Assembly: GCA_012838425.1 (NCBI GenBank)
Contig: DUPG01000004.1
Coordinates: 1 to 55,075, forward strand
Source of the DNA: Clostridiales bacterium
Lineage (GTDB): Bacteria; Bacillota; Clostridia; Christensenellales; CAG-138
Reading direction: 5' to 3'
Length of the DNA stretch: 55,075 bases
The notes beneath the pieces are model-generated. The model saw nothing but the letters and a program-made list of their open reading frames with translations. It did no database searches and was not told the DNA's origin. Positions 45,196-54,146 of the stretch are shown here, piece by piece. The translations under genes and the position numbers were made by a program. Within the stretch, counting starts at the first letter, position 1, and each line of letters starts with the position of its first letter.

Positions 45196-46966
45196 AGTCG
45201 TATCCTCCATCGTCTATCAAGCGGGTTACCTGTTCTTCTATCTCATTCATTACCTGATTGAAGCGTTCCTTGCACTCATTCTCGGGAGTGTACTTGAAGC
45301 GGCCTATGCTCTCCCTTACCGGCAATCTGAACAGCTTATCAAGGTCAATATCCGACTCCAAGCCCTTTTGACCCATTTCATAGAACTTCAATATCAGCTT
45401 AAGCATCAGCTGCTGCTTCTCTAATGATGTGTATGTATCTATTTCGTGGAAGGCGTTCTGGTGCAGGTAGTCCTCTCGTATTGACCTTGCGGTTTCAAGC
45501 TTTAACCTGTCCTTCGCGCTCAACGCGTCTATACCTACCAAGCGGACAATTTCCTCTAACTCGCTTTCCTCTTGCAATAGGTTCATAACCTCCTGAACAA
45601 GCACGCTCCATTCCTCTGAAATATGCGTGTCGTACCAGTTTCTCAGCCTGTCCTTATATAACGAATAGCTCTGCAGCCAGTCAATAGCGGGGAAGTGGCG
45701 CGAATACGCCAATTTTGCCGACAAGCCCCAGAAAACCTTTACTATGCGCAGGGTCGCCTGCGAAACCGGCTCTGAAATATCGCCGCCGGGGGGTGAAACT
45801 GCGCCTATTGCGGTTATTGCGCCTGTGCGCCCCTCACTGCCCAACACTCTCACCATGCCCGCACGCTCGTAAAACTCTGCCAAGCGGCTTCCCAAGTATG
45901 CCGGATAGCCCTCCTCACCGGGCATTTCCTCTAATCTGCCGCTCATCTCACGCAGCGCTTCCGCCCAGCGCGAGGTTGAGTCCGCCATAACTGCTACCTT
46001 GTAGCCCATATCTCTGAAATACTCGGCTATTGTTATGCCTGTGTAAATGGAAGCCTCACGCGCCGCAACGGGCATATCGGAGGTGTTTGCTATCAAGACT
46101 GTGCGCTTCATTAAAGACAGGCCTGTGCGCGGGTCTTTAAGCTCGGGGAACTCCATTAGAACATCCGTCATCTCGTTGCCGCGCTCGCCGCAGCCTACAT
46201 AGACTATTATGTCCGCGTCCGCCCACTTGGCTAATTGGTGCTGAACGACTGTTTTGCCTGAACCGAAGGGCCCGGGAACTGCCGCGACGCCGCCCTTAGC
46301 TATCGGAAAAAGCGTGTCTATAACGCGCTGACCTGTTATCATAGGCTCATTGGGAGGCAGCTTCTCAACATACGGTCTGCCCCTGCGGACAGGCCATAGC
46401 TGAAGCATCTTAACCTCAACCTCTTCGCCGTTTTCTTTCTGAATTTTAGCTATGGGGTCTATTATGGTGTTTTCGCCCCTGCCTATCCATGTTACCTTGC
46501 CCTGAACATTCGGAGGAACCATAATCTTGTGCAGAACAGCCGGAGTTTCCTGAACATGACCTAACACATCGCCTGCCACTACCTTTGCGCCCACATTCAA
46601 TCTGGGTTCGAAATACCACTTCTTGCTGCGGTCTAAATGCGCTATGGATATTCCCTTGGGGATTCTATCGCCCGCAGCCTCGCGTATTAGGTTTAGCGGC
46701 CTTTGAATGCCGTCGAATATGGATTCTATGAGCCCGGGAGCAAGCTCAACCGAAAGCGGCTCGTTTGAGGCATACACGGGGTCGCCTACGCCTATGCCGC
46801 CCGTATCCTCATATACCTGAATAGAGGCGCGCTCGCCACGCAGCTCGATTATTTCTCCTATGAGTCTTTGTTCGGAAACATACACAACATCGTACATCTG
46901 CACATCTTTCATACCGTCTGCTACAATCAACGGTCCTGAAACTTTTCTTACGGTTCCCTTTATCAT
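45188..46966 (-). CDS. ntpA: V-type ATP synthase catalytic subunit A
   Basis: Catalytic ATPase subunit, 592 residues. The Walker A loop is PGPFGSGKT (231-239), preceded by the non-homologous insertion around 110-200 ([18 protein letters not shown]) that separates V/A-type A subunits from F-type beta. [16 protein letters not shown] and [15 protein letters not shown]-like text ([18 protein letters not shown]) are conserved. ATG 46966 is preceded by GGAGGAAAGC; an in-frame ATG at 46978 precedes that site. Confidence 0.97.
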   Translation of the reverse strand: MIKGTVRKVSGPLIVADGMKDVQMYDVVYVSEQRLIGEIIELRGERASIQVYEDTGGIGVGDPVYASNEPLSVELAPGLIESIFDGIQRPLNLIREAAGDRIPKGISIAHLDRSKKWYFEPRLNVGAKVVAGDVLGHVQETPAVLHKIMVPPNVQGKVTWIGRGENTIIDPIAKIQKENGEEVEVKMLQLWPVRRGRPYVEKLPPNEPMITGQRVIDTLFPIAKGGVAAVPGPFGSGKTVVQHQLAKWADADIIVYVGCGERGNEMTDVLMEFPELKDPRTGLSLMKRTVLIANTSDMPVAAREASIYTGITIAEYFRDMGYKVAVMADSTSRWAEALREMSGRLEEMPGEEGYPAYLGSRLAEFYERAGMVRVLGSEGRTGAITAIGAVSPPGGDISEPVSQATLRIVKVFWGLSAKLAYSRHFPAIDWLQSYSLYKDRLRNWYDTHISEEWSVLVQEVMNLLQEESELEEIVRLVGIDALSAKDRLKLETARSIREDYLHQNAFHEIDTYTSLEKQQLMLKLILKFYEMGQKGLESDIDLDKLFRLPVRESIGRFKYTPENECKERFNQVMNEIEEQVTRLIDDGGYDYV

Positions 46967-46988
46967 GCTTTCCTCCATCTAAAAAGGG

Positions 46989-47306
46989 TTATTTTTCGGA
47001 TAAAATATCTACGCCTATTGCCTTTTCTACATTTGCTTTAATGCTTCTTAATGCTGTACCGTCTGTGCCCTTTGAGCTTGGAACGGGAATAATTGCAGGC
47101 AATGGCAATGCTTTATACTTGGCTATAATCTCATGGCATGCCGCATAAAGCGCTTCTGTAATAAATATTACCTTTACGCCTTCTTTCGCAAGGTTGGCTA
47201 TCAGCTTCGCGGCTTCCGTTTTATCGCTGACACCGTATGCTTCAATGCCTACGGATTTCGCAAGCAGCACCGAATCATATTCGCCAAGCATAGCAATATC
47301 AGCCAT
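46989..47306 (-). CDS. ntpF: V-type ATP synthase subunit F
   Basis: Small central-stalk subunit with a Rossmann-like fold, 105 residues: MADIAMLGEYDSVLLAKSVGIEAYG, VKVIFITEALYAACHEIIAKY and PAIIPVPSSKGTDGTALRSIKANVEKAIGVDIL. It starts inside the end of ntpC, with GAGTGAGG upstream. Confidence 0.93.
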   Translation of the reverse strand: MADIAMLGEYDSVLLAKSVGIEAYGVSDKTEAAKLIANLAKEGVKVIFITEALYAACHEIIAKYKALPLPAIIPVPSSKGTDGTALRSIKANVEKAIGVDILSEK

Positions 47307-48318
47307 AAACCTCACTCAACCTTTCTAAAATCTCATTGGCGGGCACATCGTTTCGCTTCAATGTCATAATAAGCCTTATACATTCGGCCTCGCGCAGTCT
47401 TGCCCAGAAATAGCCCAGCACCGCGGCAATAGTTTCCATATCCGACTTGCCCTTGCGCGCTATCTCTATTAAATAATCGTCCTTCGCCTTTTCTATCAAA
47501 TACAGCTTCATATCCTCGCTTATTAGCGGGCTTAGTACCTCGTACAGCTCTGCGCTTATGTCAGCAAGCAAAATTTCCTTCGCTTTCTTGAAATCAGCGC
47601 CTATATGGTCGCAGGCTGAAAGCAAATTCTCTTTTTTAACCTCGCCCTGCGGCATAAGCACAGCTTCAAGCGTGTTTTTAAGGCTGCTTGTATCCTCTTT
47701 ATATATGAGAGTAAGGCGCAGAAGCGCCAATATGTTCGAAAAATCACATTCTGCCTTGAAGTATTCGTGAATAATCGGATTTTTAAGGCTTAGCACATAC
47801 TCATAATACGCCCTGTCAATAATTACTGACGCTTCCTGCGGGGAGGGCTTTTTATCCTCATAAAACTGCAGGTTTATTGCCGCATTCGCTATGTTTTCAG
47901 GGATTTCGGGATAGTCCTGCTGCGCCACCATAAGCTGCATAAGCTTCGGCTCGATTAAGCCCAAGCAGCTAAGCGCTTCAAAATCAACCTTCTGCGAAAA
48001 AGCCTCTTTATCCTTTAAGTAGATTTTCAGCAGAGTTTTCAGGTTGGCGACATCATATCTCAACAGAATCGCATTAGTAAGCATAGGTTCGCTTGAAAGC
48101 TCTATCATCAAATCTTTTGCTTTTATAAGCTCGCCCTCTATGCGCTTTTCAAAGTCGGGCGAAGCGGAATGCTCTCCGCCGTAGCCCCATTCTGACAACA
48201 GGCGAACAGCACCATCGTAATCGCTTTCGCATAATCTCTGCATATCGGAAGCGCGAATAAGCCCTTTTTCAAGGACTCGTATCCTGCCGGCAGCAAAGAT
48301 TTTACTTTTCGTTTGCAT
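47299..48318 (-). CDS. ntpC: V-type ATP synthase subunit C
   Basis: Subunit linking the shaft to the c ring (subunit d type), 339 residues, all alpha. Motifs are FAAGRIRVLEKGLIRASDMQRL, LRYDVANLKTLLKIYLKDKEAF, and near the C-terminus AAVLGYFWARLREAECIRLIMTLKRNDVP, which is the most conserved part. The ATG overlaps the ntpE stop as TGATG, showing tight coupling. Confidence 0.93.
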   Translation of the reverse strand: MQTKSKIFAAGRIRVLEKGLIRASDMQRLCESDYDGAVRLLSEWGYGGEHSASPDFEKRIEGELIKAKDLMIELSSEPMLTNAILLRYDVANLKTLLKIYLKDKEAFSQKVDFEALSCLGLIEPKLMQLMVAQQDYPEIPENIANAAINLQFYEDKKPSPQEASVIIDRAYYEYVLSLKNPIIHEYFKAECDFSNILALLRLTLIYKEDTSSLKNTLEAVLMPQGEVKKENLLSACDHIGADFKKAKEILLADISAELYEVLSPLISEDMKLYLIEKAKDDYLIEIARKGKSDMETIAAVLGYFWARLREAECIRLIMTLKRNDVPANEILERLSEVYG

Positions 48319-48911
48319 CAACTGAATAACTTATCGGCTATATTAGCCGTTTCCCTTTCTTTTAATTCGTCAATTATATCCTCGAAGGAGCATTCTACTA
48401 TGTAGCCTTCTCCTACAAGCATATAGCCCGATTTTAACTCGCAATCCTCACCCAAGGTTACGGGCGCCTTGCCCTGCTCGTCTAACTTGATGTTTACGGG
48501 GCGAATTACGCGCGATATGCTCTCTCTATGCGCCTTTGAGGGCATTACAACCTCACCGCCGTTCGCTTCCTTCACAATAGAACGGGCGAAGAACTTCTCC
48601 AAATCCGTTCCCGAAAGCGAATACAGGCGTTCCAATGCCTTAGAATAGGCCTCCTCAAGCAGCTTTCTTCTCAACATAAGGTCGTTCTTCTTGGCTTCAA
48701 GCGCCGCGTTAGTGCGTGCAAGCATCAGAATTTCGTTTTCCTTCTTTTCCGCAAACGCTTCGCTTTCGGCTTGAATTTCCTTAACCTGCTCTGACGCCGC
48801 CTGCCTAATATCAGCGGCCTTTGCCTCCGCCTCCGCGATTACCCTCTGCGCCTCCGCTTCGGCGTCTTGAGTGATTCTTTCTATAAGTTTTGAGGTGTTG
48901 TCAACGCTCAT
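48318..48911 (-). CDS. ntpE: V-type ATP synthase subunit E
   Basis: Peripheral-stalk subunit, 197 residues. The first 110 residues are a charged Ala/Glu-rich helix (QDAEAEAQRVIAEAEAKAADIR) that pairs with subunit G/H. The C-terminal domain contains LDEQGKAPVTLGEDCELKSGYMLVGEGYIVECSFEDIIDELKE. ATGAGGGAAA precedes the ATG. Confidence 0.9.
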   Translation of the reverse strand: MSVDNTSKLIERITQDAEAEAQRVIAEAEAKAADIRQAASEQVKEIQAESEAFAEKKENEILMLARTNAALEAKKNDLMLRRKLLEEAYSKALERLYSLSGTDLEKFFARSIVKEANGGEVVMPSKAHRESISRVIRPVNIKLDEQGKAPVTLGEDCELKSGYMLVGEGYIVECSFEDIIDELKERETANIADKLFS

Positions 48912-48935
48912 TTTCCCTCATATTCCTTTTTTTCA

Positions 48936-49397
48936 TTATTTAGAGATAACCATAATAAGCGATATCAGGAATGCAAACAGAGCATAGGTTTCAACCATAA
49001 GAGTTAAAAGCATACCGTTACCGAAGCCCTCGCCGCGCTTTGCAACCAATGCGATACTGCTTACAGCCGCTTTGCCCTGCGCAACCGCGCTCAATCCGCC
49101 GCCAATGGCTATGGGAAGCGAAGCGATGAGGTAGTACAGCCCCAATGAGAAATCAGGCGTTGCACCGCCCAATACGCCTATTTTTGTAAGAATCAAGAAC
49201 GATATGATTAAACCGTAAACGCCTTGCGTACCAGGTAAAAGCTGCAATATGAGCAATGAACCGAACTTTTCGGGCTCCTCTGCAACTACTCCTGCAACAG
49301 CCTGTCCGGCCTTACCTACCCAAACAGCCGAGCCCACGCCTGCCACAACCGCAGCAATAAATGCGCCCAAGCCTGCTAAAATTAGTCCCCATTCCAT
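48936..49397 (-). CDS. ntpK: V-type ATP synthase subunit K (rotor-ring proteolipid), sodium-type
   Basis: Four-helix duplicated proteolipid, 153 residues. Compared from memory with Enterococcus hirae NtpK, the sodium-coordinating residues are all present: Leu54, Thr57 and Gln58 in LLPGTQG (Hirae L61, T64, Q65), Gln107 in AVAQGK (Q110) and Glu136 in MVETYALFAF (E139). As in that protein only one of the two hairpins carries the carboxylate. This predicts Na+ rather than H+ coupling. GGAGG lies before the ATG. Confidence 0.95.
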   Translation of the reverse strand: MEWGLILAGLGAFIAAVVAGVGSAVWVGKAGQAVAGVVAEEPEKFGSLLILQLLPGTQGVYGLIISFLILTKIGVLGGATPDFSLGLYYLIASLPIAIGGGLSAVAQGKAAVSSIALVAKRGEGFGNGMLLTLMVETYALFAFLISLIMVISK

Positions 49398-49425
49398 AAA
49401 TCAATATCCTCCATTTGCTTTTATT

Positions 49426-51375
49426 TTAACGCTTTTCGGCGTTAGTAAATGATTTTATATCGAAATGCTTCAAGTGATAGCCCAAGGGCTTGAAGCCTAT
49501 TCCGCCAGTTTGGTAGAACTTGCCGAAGAACTCAACGAATTGAAGCCTTGCGGTATGCGCGAATGTTCCCAGCGTGTTAATAAATAAGCTGAAGCCATGC
49601 AATACCACAAGCACAACGCCGGCAAGAATGGTAGTAAGCACTCCTACAACGCCCGAGCCCGCGCCGGCCAGCATTCCGCCCAGCAGGTTGAAAACCTCGC
49701 CCATAGCGCCCGTAACAAGACCCATTGCGAATATGCGCGAGTATGAAACAGTATCGCCTATATAGCCGGATACTCCGTACAATGCGCCTGCGCCCTTGCC
49801 TAAGCGACCGAATATGTTTTTCTTCTCTCTGCCCGCGAAAAGCAGTATGAGCAGGCCGCCTATCAACGCCAGCACTAAGAAGGGCGCGGAATATTTAGGC
49901 ACAGCCAATATGCCCACAAGACCTACTACCAAGAATATCCACGATACAGAATCGAATATTGCCGCCTGCGCGTCGCCGCTCTTAACCTTCATATAAGCGT
50001 CAACACCAAGCGCGAACATCATCTGCAAAAGCCCAAGCCCGCAGCAGAACAATAACATTGAAATGGTGTTCTTCAACGGGTCGAACAAAAGCGGGAAAGG
50101 ACCTTCGGCTGTTCCGAAAAATACCTTGTTCCAGCTTAAACCGAAGAAAGTGCCTACAAAGAAGCCGCATACTACGGTTGACAGACCGCCCCAAGCGATA
50201 ACCCTAACAATCTGCCCGAATGTGCCCTTTGGCTTTTTGAGCCACAGATACAGCTTGCATAGTATATACAGCACCAAGCCGTAGCCCGAGTCGGACAGCA
50301 TAAGCCCGAAGAATAAAAGGTAGAAGGGTGCCATAAGGGGCGTTGCGTCAATTCCCCTGTAATTCGGAAGCGAGAACATATTGGTTATAGCTTCAAACTG
50401 TGAGTTGAACTTGTTGTTCTTTACTACCGTGGGAGGCGTTTCGTCTTCCTTCGGGTCTGTAAACTCTATGTAATAGGCATCTGTTACGCCCTTTATTGCT
50501 TGCTCTACTAAATCTAATTGGTCGCTTCTTACCCAGCCCTCTAATATGAATGCGGAGTTGGAAACCAGTAATTCCGCCTTTGCGCGCTGACGCTCGTATT
50601 CTACATTAAGCGCGTCTATGGCTAATAAGAGCTTGTCGGATTCATTGCCTAATCTTTCGAACTCCTTCTGCTCTTTCTCTGTTTCCTCAGCGATTTCATT
50701 CGCCTTTGACATCAGCGCGTCGTATATATGCACGACTTGTCCGCGCAAATCGGACTGAAAAGAAAACTCCGTTCCGCCTGCGTCGTGCAGCCTTAACATA
50801 ACCTCGTCATAATCGGAGGCGTGGCAGGCTAATACGCAGGGGGCAAGCGAGGCCGAATCATCGACTACCTCTATTGAAACGGGTACGCCTTCAAGCTTTG
50901 ATATGTTGTGCTTAGGGATATACGCGCAGAATACCTTTGTATGCTTTGTTGACCTTACATCTTCTATATTGTGCTTTAACTTTATCCAAGGCTTGAGTGT
51001 GTTCGCGAAGTTGAGAACCTGTGTATGCTTTGCTTTCAATTCGCCCAGCAGCGCGGCTTGACTTTCTATCTTCATAACCGCGTCCATAGCCTTGTCTATT
51101 GTGCGCTGAGAGGTTAGCGCGTCCTTCTCTACCTGCTTCTGAGGGGTCAAAAGCCCCGGCTTCTCGGCATAGTTTGCTATTTGCCTGTGCGCTTCCCTGA
51201 ACCTGCGTATCCCTTCCTCAAAGCTCGCGAAAATATCATCGAATGAGCTATGGTCGCCGGTCGCAGAATCAGACGAAATGACATGCACGGCAGCTATTTC
51301 CTGCAATGCACTCATAATATTGTCCTTATCCGCGCGTAATGCGATAAGGGTTAAGCGTTTCATGGGAACTAACAT
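49426..51375 (-). CDS. ntpI: V-type ATP synthase subunit I
   Basis: Stator a-subunit, 649 residues. The N-terminal half is cytoplasmic with coiled coil (about 45-300). The C-terminal half, from YRGIDATPLMAPFYLLFFGLMLSDSGYGLVLY onward, has about eight membrane helices and ends with LQFVEFFGKFYQTGGIGFKPL, the conserved channel-forming segment. The first ATG at 51375 immediately follows the G/H-type gene. Confidence 0.95.
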   Translation of the reverse strand: MLVPMKRLTLIALRADKDNIMSALQEIAAVHVISSDSATGDHSSFDDIFASFEEGIRRFREAHRQIANYAEKPGLLTPQKQVEKDALTSQRTIDKAMDAVMKIESQAALLGELKAKHTQVLNFANTLKPWIKLKHNIEDVRSTKHTKVFCAYIPKHNISKLEGVPVSIEVVDDSASLAPCVLACHASDYDEVMLRLHDAGGTEFSFQSDLRGQVVHIYDALMSKANEIAEETEKEQKEFERLGNESDKLLLAIDALNVEYERQRAKAELLVSNSAFILEGWVRSDQLDLVEQAIKGVTDAYYIEFTDPKEDETPPTVVKNNKFNSQFEAITNMFSLPNYRGIDATPLMAPFYLLFFGLMLSDSGYGLVLYILCKLYLWLKKPKGTFGQIVRVIAWGGLSTVVCGFFVGTFFGLSWNKVFFGTAEGPFPLLFDPLKNTISMLLFCCGLGLLQMMFALGVDAYMKVKSGDAQAAIFDSVSWIFLVVGLVGILAVPKYSAPFLVLALIGGLLILLFAGREKKNIFGRLGKGAGALYGVSGYIGDTVSYSRIFAMGLVTGAMGEVFNLLGGMLAGAGSGVVGVLTTILAGVVLVVLHGFSLFINTLGTFAHTARLQFVEFFGKFYQTGGIGFKPLGYHLKHFDIKSFTNAEKR

Positions 51376-51377
51376 GC

Positions 51378-51683
51378 TTAAACTGCCTTCTCTATTATAA
51401 AGCTTACTGCGGCGTCAAGCTTCTTTCGCGCCTCCATAACCGCTCTTTCGCTTTCCTTTGCATTTGTGGCTAAAATATCCTTAACTAAACGGGAAGCGGC
51501 TTCGTTCGCCTGCTCGATACGCTTCAGCAGTCTTGCCTTTGCTTCAGCTTTGGCGTTTTCGACTGATTCCTTTGCTTCTCTGTTCGCGTTCGATATGATT
51601 TCGCGTGCGCGCGCTTCGGCATTCTGCCTTATTTGCTCCGCCTCAGCCTCAGCAGCGGCAATTCTTTCGATAATTGACGACAA
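51378..51683 (-). CDS. V-type ATP synthase subunit G/H (peripheral stalk)
   Basis: A 101-residue, Ala/Glu/Arg-rich coiled-coil protein (MSSIIERIAAAEAEAEQIRQNAEARAREI in sequence from 51683), typical of the AhaH/NtpG-type stalk subunit that pairs with subunit E. The start is TTG at 51683, fixed by CGGAGG six bases upstream; longer readings would extend through the promoter. First gene of the V-ATPase operon, ending two bases before ntpI. Confidence 0.85.
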   Translation of the reverse strand: MSSIIERIAAAEAEAEQIRQNAEARAREIISNANREAKESVENAKAEAKARLLKRIEQANEAASRLVKDILATNAKESERAVMEARKKLDAAVSFIIEKAV

Positions 51684-51714
51684 AGCATACCTCCGATATA
51701 AGAAAATCGAATAC

Positions 51715-51743
51715 AGTATAACATAAATGAACTCAAAACGCAA
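51715..51743 (-). promoter_or_regulatory. Promoter of the V-ATPase operon
   Basis: Minus strand TTGCGT (51738-51743), 17 bases, TATACT (51715-51720); leader of about 25 bases to the TTG start. Confidence 0.7.
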
Positions 51744-51784
51744 AAAGTTTTTCGGTGTAGAGTATGGAGTTAACATACGGGGCG

Positions 51785-51892
51785 TGCAGGAATCCGCCAA
51801 AGGCAAATGAAGACGGGCGCAGCCCGTCTTCATTCACGCGTAAGCGTGTCTTCATTCAATGCGTAGCATTGTCTTCATTCGGGCTTTGCCCG
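51785..51892. repeat. Modular hairpin array 12 (clearest example)
   Basis: GACGGGCGCAGCCCGTC (51812-51828), CACGCGTAAGCGTG (51835-51848), CAATGCGTAGCATTG (51857-51871) and CGGGCTTTGCCCG (51880-51892), joined by exact TCTTCATT linkers. An AATGAAGA (the reversed linker) precedes the first. The last hairpin ends two bases from the TAG of the LytM gene. Confidence 0.85.
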
Positions 51893-51893
51893 A

Positions 51894-52631
51894 CTACTTC
51901 CCTATCCTCACATATTTCGTCGGATTCACCGGCATACCGTTCACATGGTACTCAAAATGCAGGTGGGGCTTATCGCCGCACTCATAGCTTGCGGTGTCGC
52001 CTATTTTACCAATAACCTCATTCGCGCCAACCTTTGCGCCTTCCTTAACAAGCGAATCGTCCTCCGCCAAGTTCGCGTAATAGGTTTTATGTCCGTTCGG
52101 GTGCGCTATTACTACTGTAATGCCAAGCCCTGCGTCCTTATACACCTTCTCTACTGTGCCGGAAGCGACCGCTCTTACGGGCGTTCCCATAGGAGAGGCA
52201 ATGTCAATGCCTGTATGAGTTGTCCACTGGTCAAGCGTTTTCGAGTAAATAAGCTCGTTTATAGCGAATTGCCATATAATTTCACCGTCAACAGGCGGGT
52301 TGAGGAGTGTCGTGGGGCTGTCTGACGGATTCGGAGCGGGTGTGAAATCGGGCATGGGGGTTCTCAACGCCTCTTTTACGGGGCGTAATGTAGGCTCGCC
52401 CTCCAACGCTTCTTCAAGGCGCTCGTCCTGCGATTTTCCTACGGGCGCGGGCGTATGGTTATTGCCTGTGTCGCCGCCCTTCTTAGCAGGCGTAAACAAG
52501 GCGAATGCGCCTGCCGCAATAAGCAGGCATACGAATAATACCAAGAATGCTGAATTGCGCTTAAAATATGTTTTCAGCGCGGACTTCTTCTTAAAATTGA
52601 AGTTATTTGAGTTTTCGTTTCTGTTTTCCAT
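51894..52631 (-). CDS. M23/LytM-domain membrane protein, SpoIIQ-like
   Basis: A 245-residue protein: one membrane helix at 28-46, a Pro/Thr-rich linker (50-115), then a LytM (peptidase M23) domain. The zinc ligands appear intact: His139 and Asp143 (HTGID), and His223/His225 (PHLHFEYH). Single-helix anchored LytM proteins of this size in Clostridia include SpoIIQ, which pairs with SpoIIIAH across the septum and there retains zinc ligands. No spoIIIA operon is in the window, so it could also be a general cell-wall endopeptidase. It stands alone on the minus strand. Confidence 0.8.
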   Translation of the reverse strand: MENRNENSNNFNFKKKSALKTYFKRNSAFLVLFVCLLIAAGAFALFTPAKKGGDTGNNHTPAPVGKSQDERLEEALEGEPTLRPVKEALRTPMPDFTPAPNPSDSPTTLLNPPVDGEIIWQFAINELIYSKTLDQWTTHTGIDIASPMGTPVRAVASGTVEKVYKDAGLGITVVIAHPNGHKTYYANLAEDDSLVKEGAKVGANEVIGKIGDTASYECGDKPHLHFEYHVNGMPVNPTKYVRIGK

Positions 52632-52893
52632 ATTATCACCTCAAATGTAGTATTGACAGCAAAGCGGAATAAAATACATTTGAAATGACAGCTTGAAGTG
52701 ATTTGATTCGAATAGCATTTTTGCAGCCTGCCAAGAATAAGACTGTAAGAGCGATTTCTGAAATATAAGCACACCGCAAGCAAAATTATTTATCTGATCG
52801 CTTTGGGGCTTCACAGAACACTGTTTTGCGCAGCCATAAGTATTACATTTCAGTAAAACTACCGAATATATTTAATAATATACCCTTTCAATA
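52632..52893. other. Divergent intergenic region between the LytM gene and serC
   Basis: AT-rich, with no gene or hairpin array. I looked for a T-box or serine-responsive leader before serC and saw neither. Confidence 0.45.
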
Positions 52894-52922
52894 TTGAAAC
52901 TGCCTTATTTTATCGATATAAT
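52894..52922 (+). promoter_or_regulatory. Promoter of serC-serA
   Basis: TTGAAA (52894-52899), 17 bases, TATAAT (52917-52922); leader of about 45 bases containing a short GGGGAA/TCCCC hairpin (52934-52948) and AAGGAG before serC. Confidence 0.75.
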
Positions 52923-52974
52923 GATAGGTAAACAGGGGAACTCTCCCCAAGTAAATGTTTAAGGAGCAAAGGTT

Positions 52975-54069
52975 ATGGCATTCGATCGCATTTTCAATTT
53001 TTCCGCAGGTCCCTCAGTGCTTCCCGAGGAGGTTTTGCTAAGCGCACAGAAAGATTTGCTTAACTACCAAGGCAGCGGCATGAGTGTTATGGAAATGAGC
53101 CACCGCTCAAAGGTTTTCGATGATATTATCGTTACTGCTGAAGCGAAGCTTCGTAAGGTTATGAACATTCCCGACAATTACAAGGTGCTGTTCTTACAGG
53201 GCGGCGCGACATTGCAGTTCGCTATGGTTCCCATGAATCTTATGACGGTTAACGGCAAGGCGGACTATATTGTTTCGGGCAACTTCTCAAAGAAGGCGGC
53301 AGAGGAAGCGGCTAAGTACGGCAAGGTTCAGATAGCCGGCACAACAAAGGCCGAAAACTTCTCACGCGTTCCCCGTCAGGACGAATTGCTGTTAGACCCC
53401 GAAGCGGACTATGTTCATATCTGCTATAACAACACGATTTACGGTTCAGTATTCGATTATATTCCCGAAACAGGCAATGTTCCTTTGGTAGCGGATTTGA
53501 GCTCGTGCATTATGTCAGAGCCTATTGATGTTTCTAAGTTCGGCATGATATATGCCGGCGCACAGAAGAATGTCGCTCCCGCAGGTCTTACAATCGTAAT
53601 TATAAGAGAGGATTTGTTAGAGCGCACACCCAAGGAATACACTCCCCTTTTGATGAACTACAAGATATTGGCGGAGAACAATTCAATGTATAATACTCCT
53701 CCCTGCTGGCCTATATACATTTGCAAGCTGGTTTTAGACTGGCTGCTTGATATGGGCGGCTTAGAGGTTATGAAGAAGCGCAATGTTGAGAAGGCAAGCC
53801 TGATTTACGAAGCGCTTGACAACTCAAAGCTGTTCAAGCCTGCTGTATCGGTCAAGGCAAACCGTTCATTGATGAATGTTACTTTCCGCACAGGCGACGA
53901 CGAGTTAGACGCTAAGTTCGTAAAGGAAGCAACCGCAAGAGGCATGACAAACCTTAAGGGTCACAGAGCCGTAGGCGGTATGCGCGCATCGATTTACAAC
54001 GCGTTCCCCATAGAAGGCGTTCGCACATTGGTCGAATTCATGAAGGAGTTCGAAGCAAAGAATTCATAA
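52975..54069 (+). CDS. serC: Phosphoserine aminotransferase
   Basis: Second step of serine synthesis, 364 residues. FNFSAGPSVLPEEVL (7-21) and the PLP lysine Lys198 in MIYAGAQKNVAPAG match the family, with HRAVGGMRASIYNAFP near the C-terminus. AAGGAG precedes the ATG. It forms an operon with serA. The serine made here can be degraded by the SdaAB/SdaAA enzyme, so the two must be used at different times. Confidence 0.97.
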   Translation: MAFDRIFNFSAGPSVLPEEVLLSAQKDLLNYQGSGMSVMEMSHRSKVFDDIIVTAEAKLRKVMNIPDNYKVLFLQGGATLQFAMVPMNLMTVNGKADYIVSGNFSKKAAEEAAKYGKVQIAGTTKAENFSRVPRQDELLLDPEADYVHICYNNTIYGSVFDYIPETGNVPLVADLSSCIMSEPIDVSKFGMIYAGAQKNVAPAGLTIVIIREDLLERTPKEYTPLLMNYKILAENNSMYNTPPCWPIYICKLVLDWLLDMGGLEVMKKRNVEKASLIYEALDNSKLFKPAVSVKANRSLMNVTFRTGDDELDAKFVKEATARGMTNLKGHRAVGGMRASIYNAFPIEGVRTLVEFMKEFEAKNS

Positions 54070-54077
54070 TAAATAAC

Positions 54078-54105
54078 AGGGCAGGGCGACTTGCCCTTTG
54101 TTTTG
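54078..54105 (+). terminator. Weak hairpin between serC and serA
   Basis: AGGGCA ... TTGCCCT (54078-54097) followed by TTGTTTT. The stem is short and the T-run is broken, so it may only attenuate transcription into serA. Confidence 0.45.
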
Positions 54106-54146
54106 ATGAAAGTCGAAAAAGTCGATTAAAAAATAGGAGGTAGAAT

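Noticed and set aside
51684-51833. Extended N-terminus of the V-ATPase G/H subunit
   Set aside because: The extension would run through the operon promoter; TTG 51683 has a strong GGAGG and gives a protein of family length.
52632-52974. T-box or other amino-acid riboswitch upstream of serC
   Set aside because: No T-box core, no terminator/antiterminator pair; only a simple promoter.
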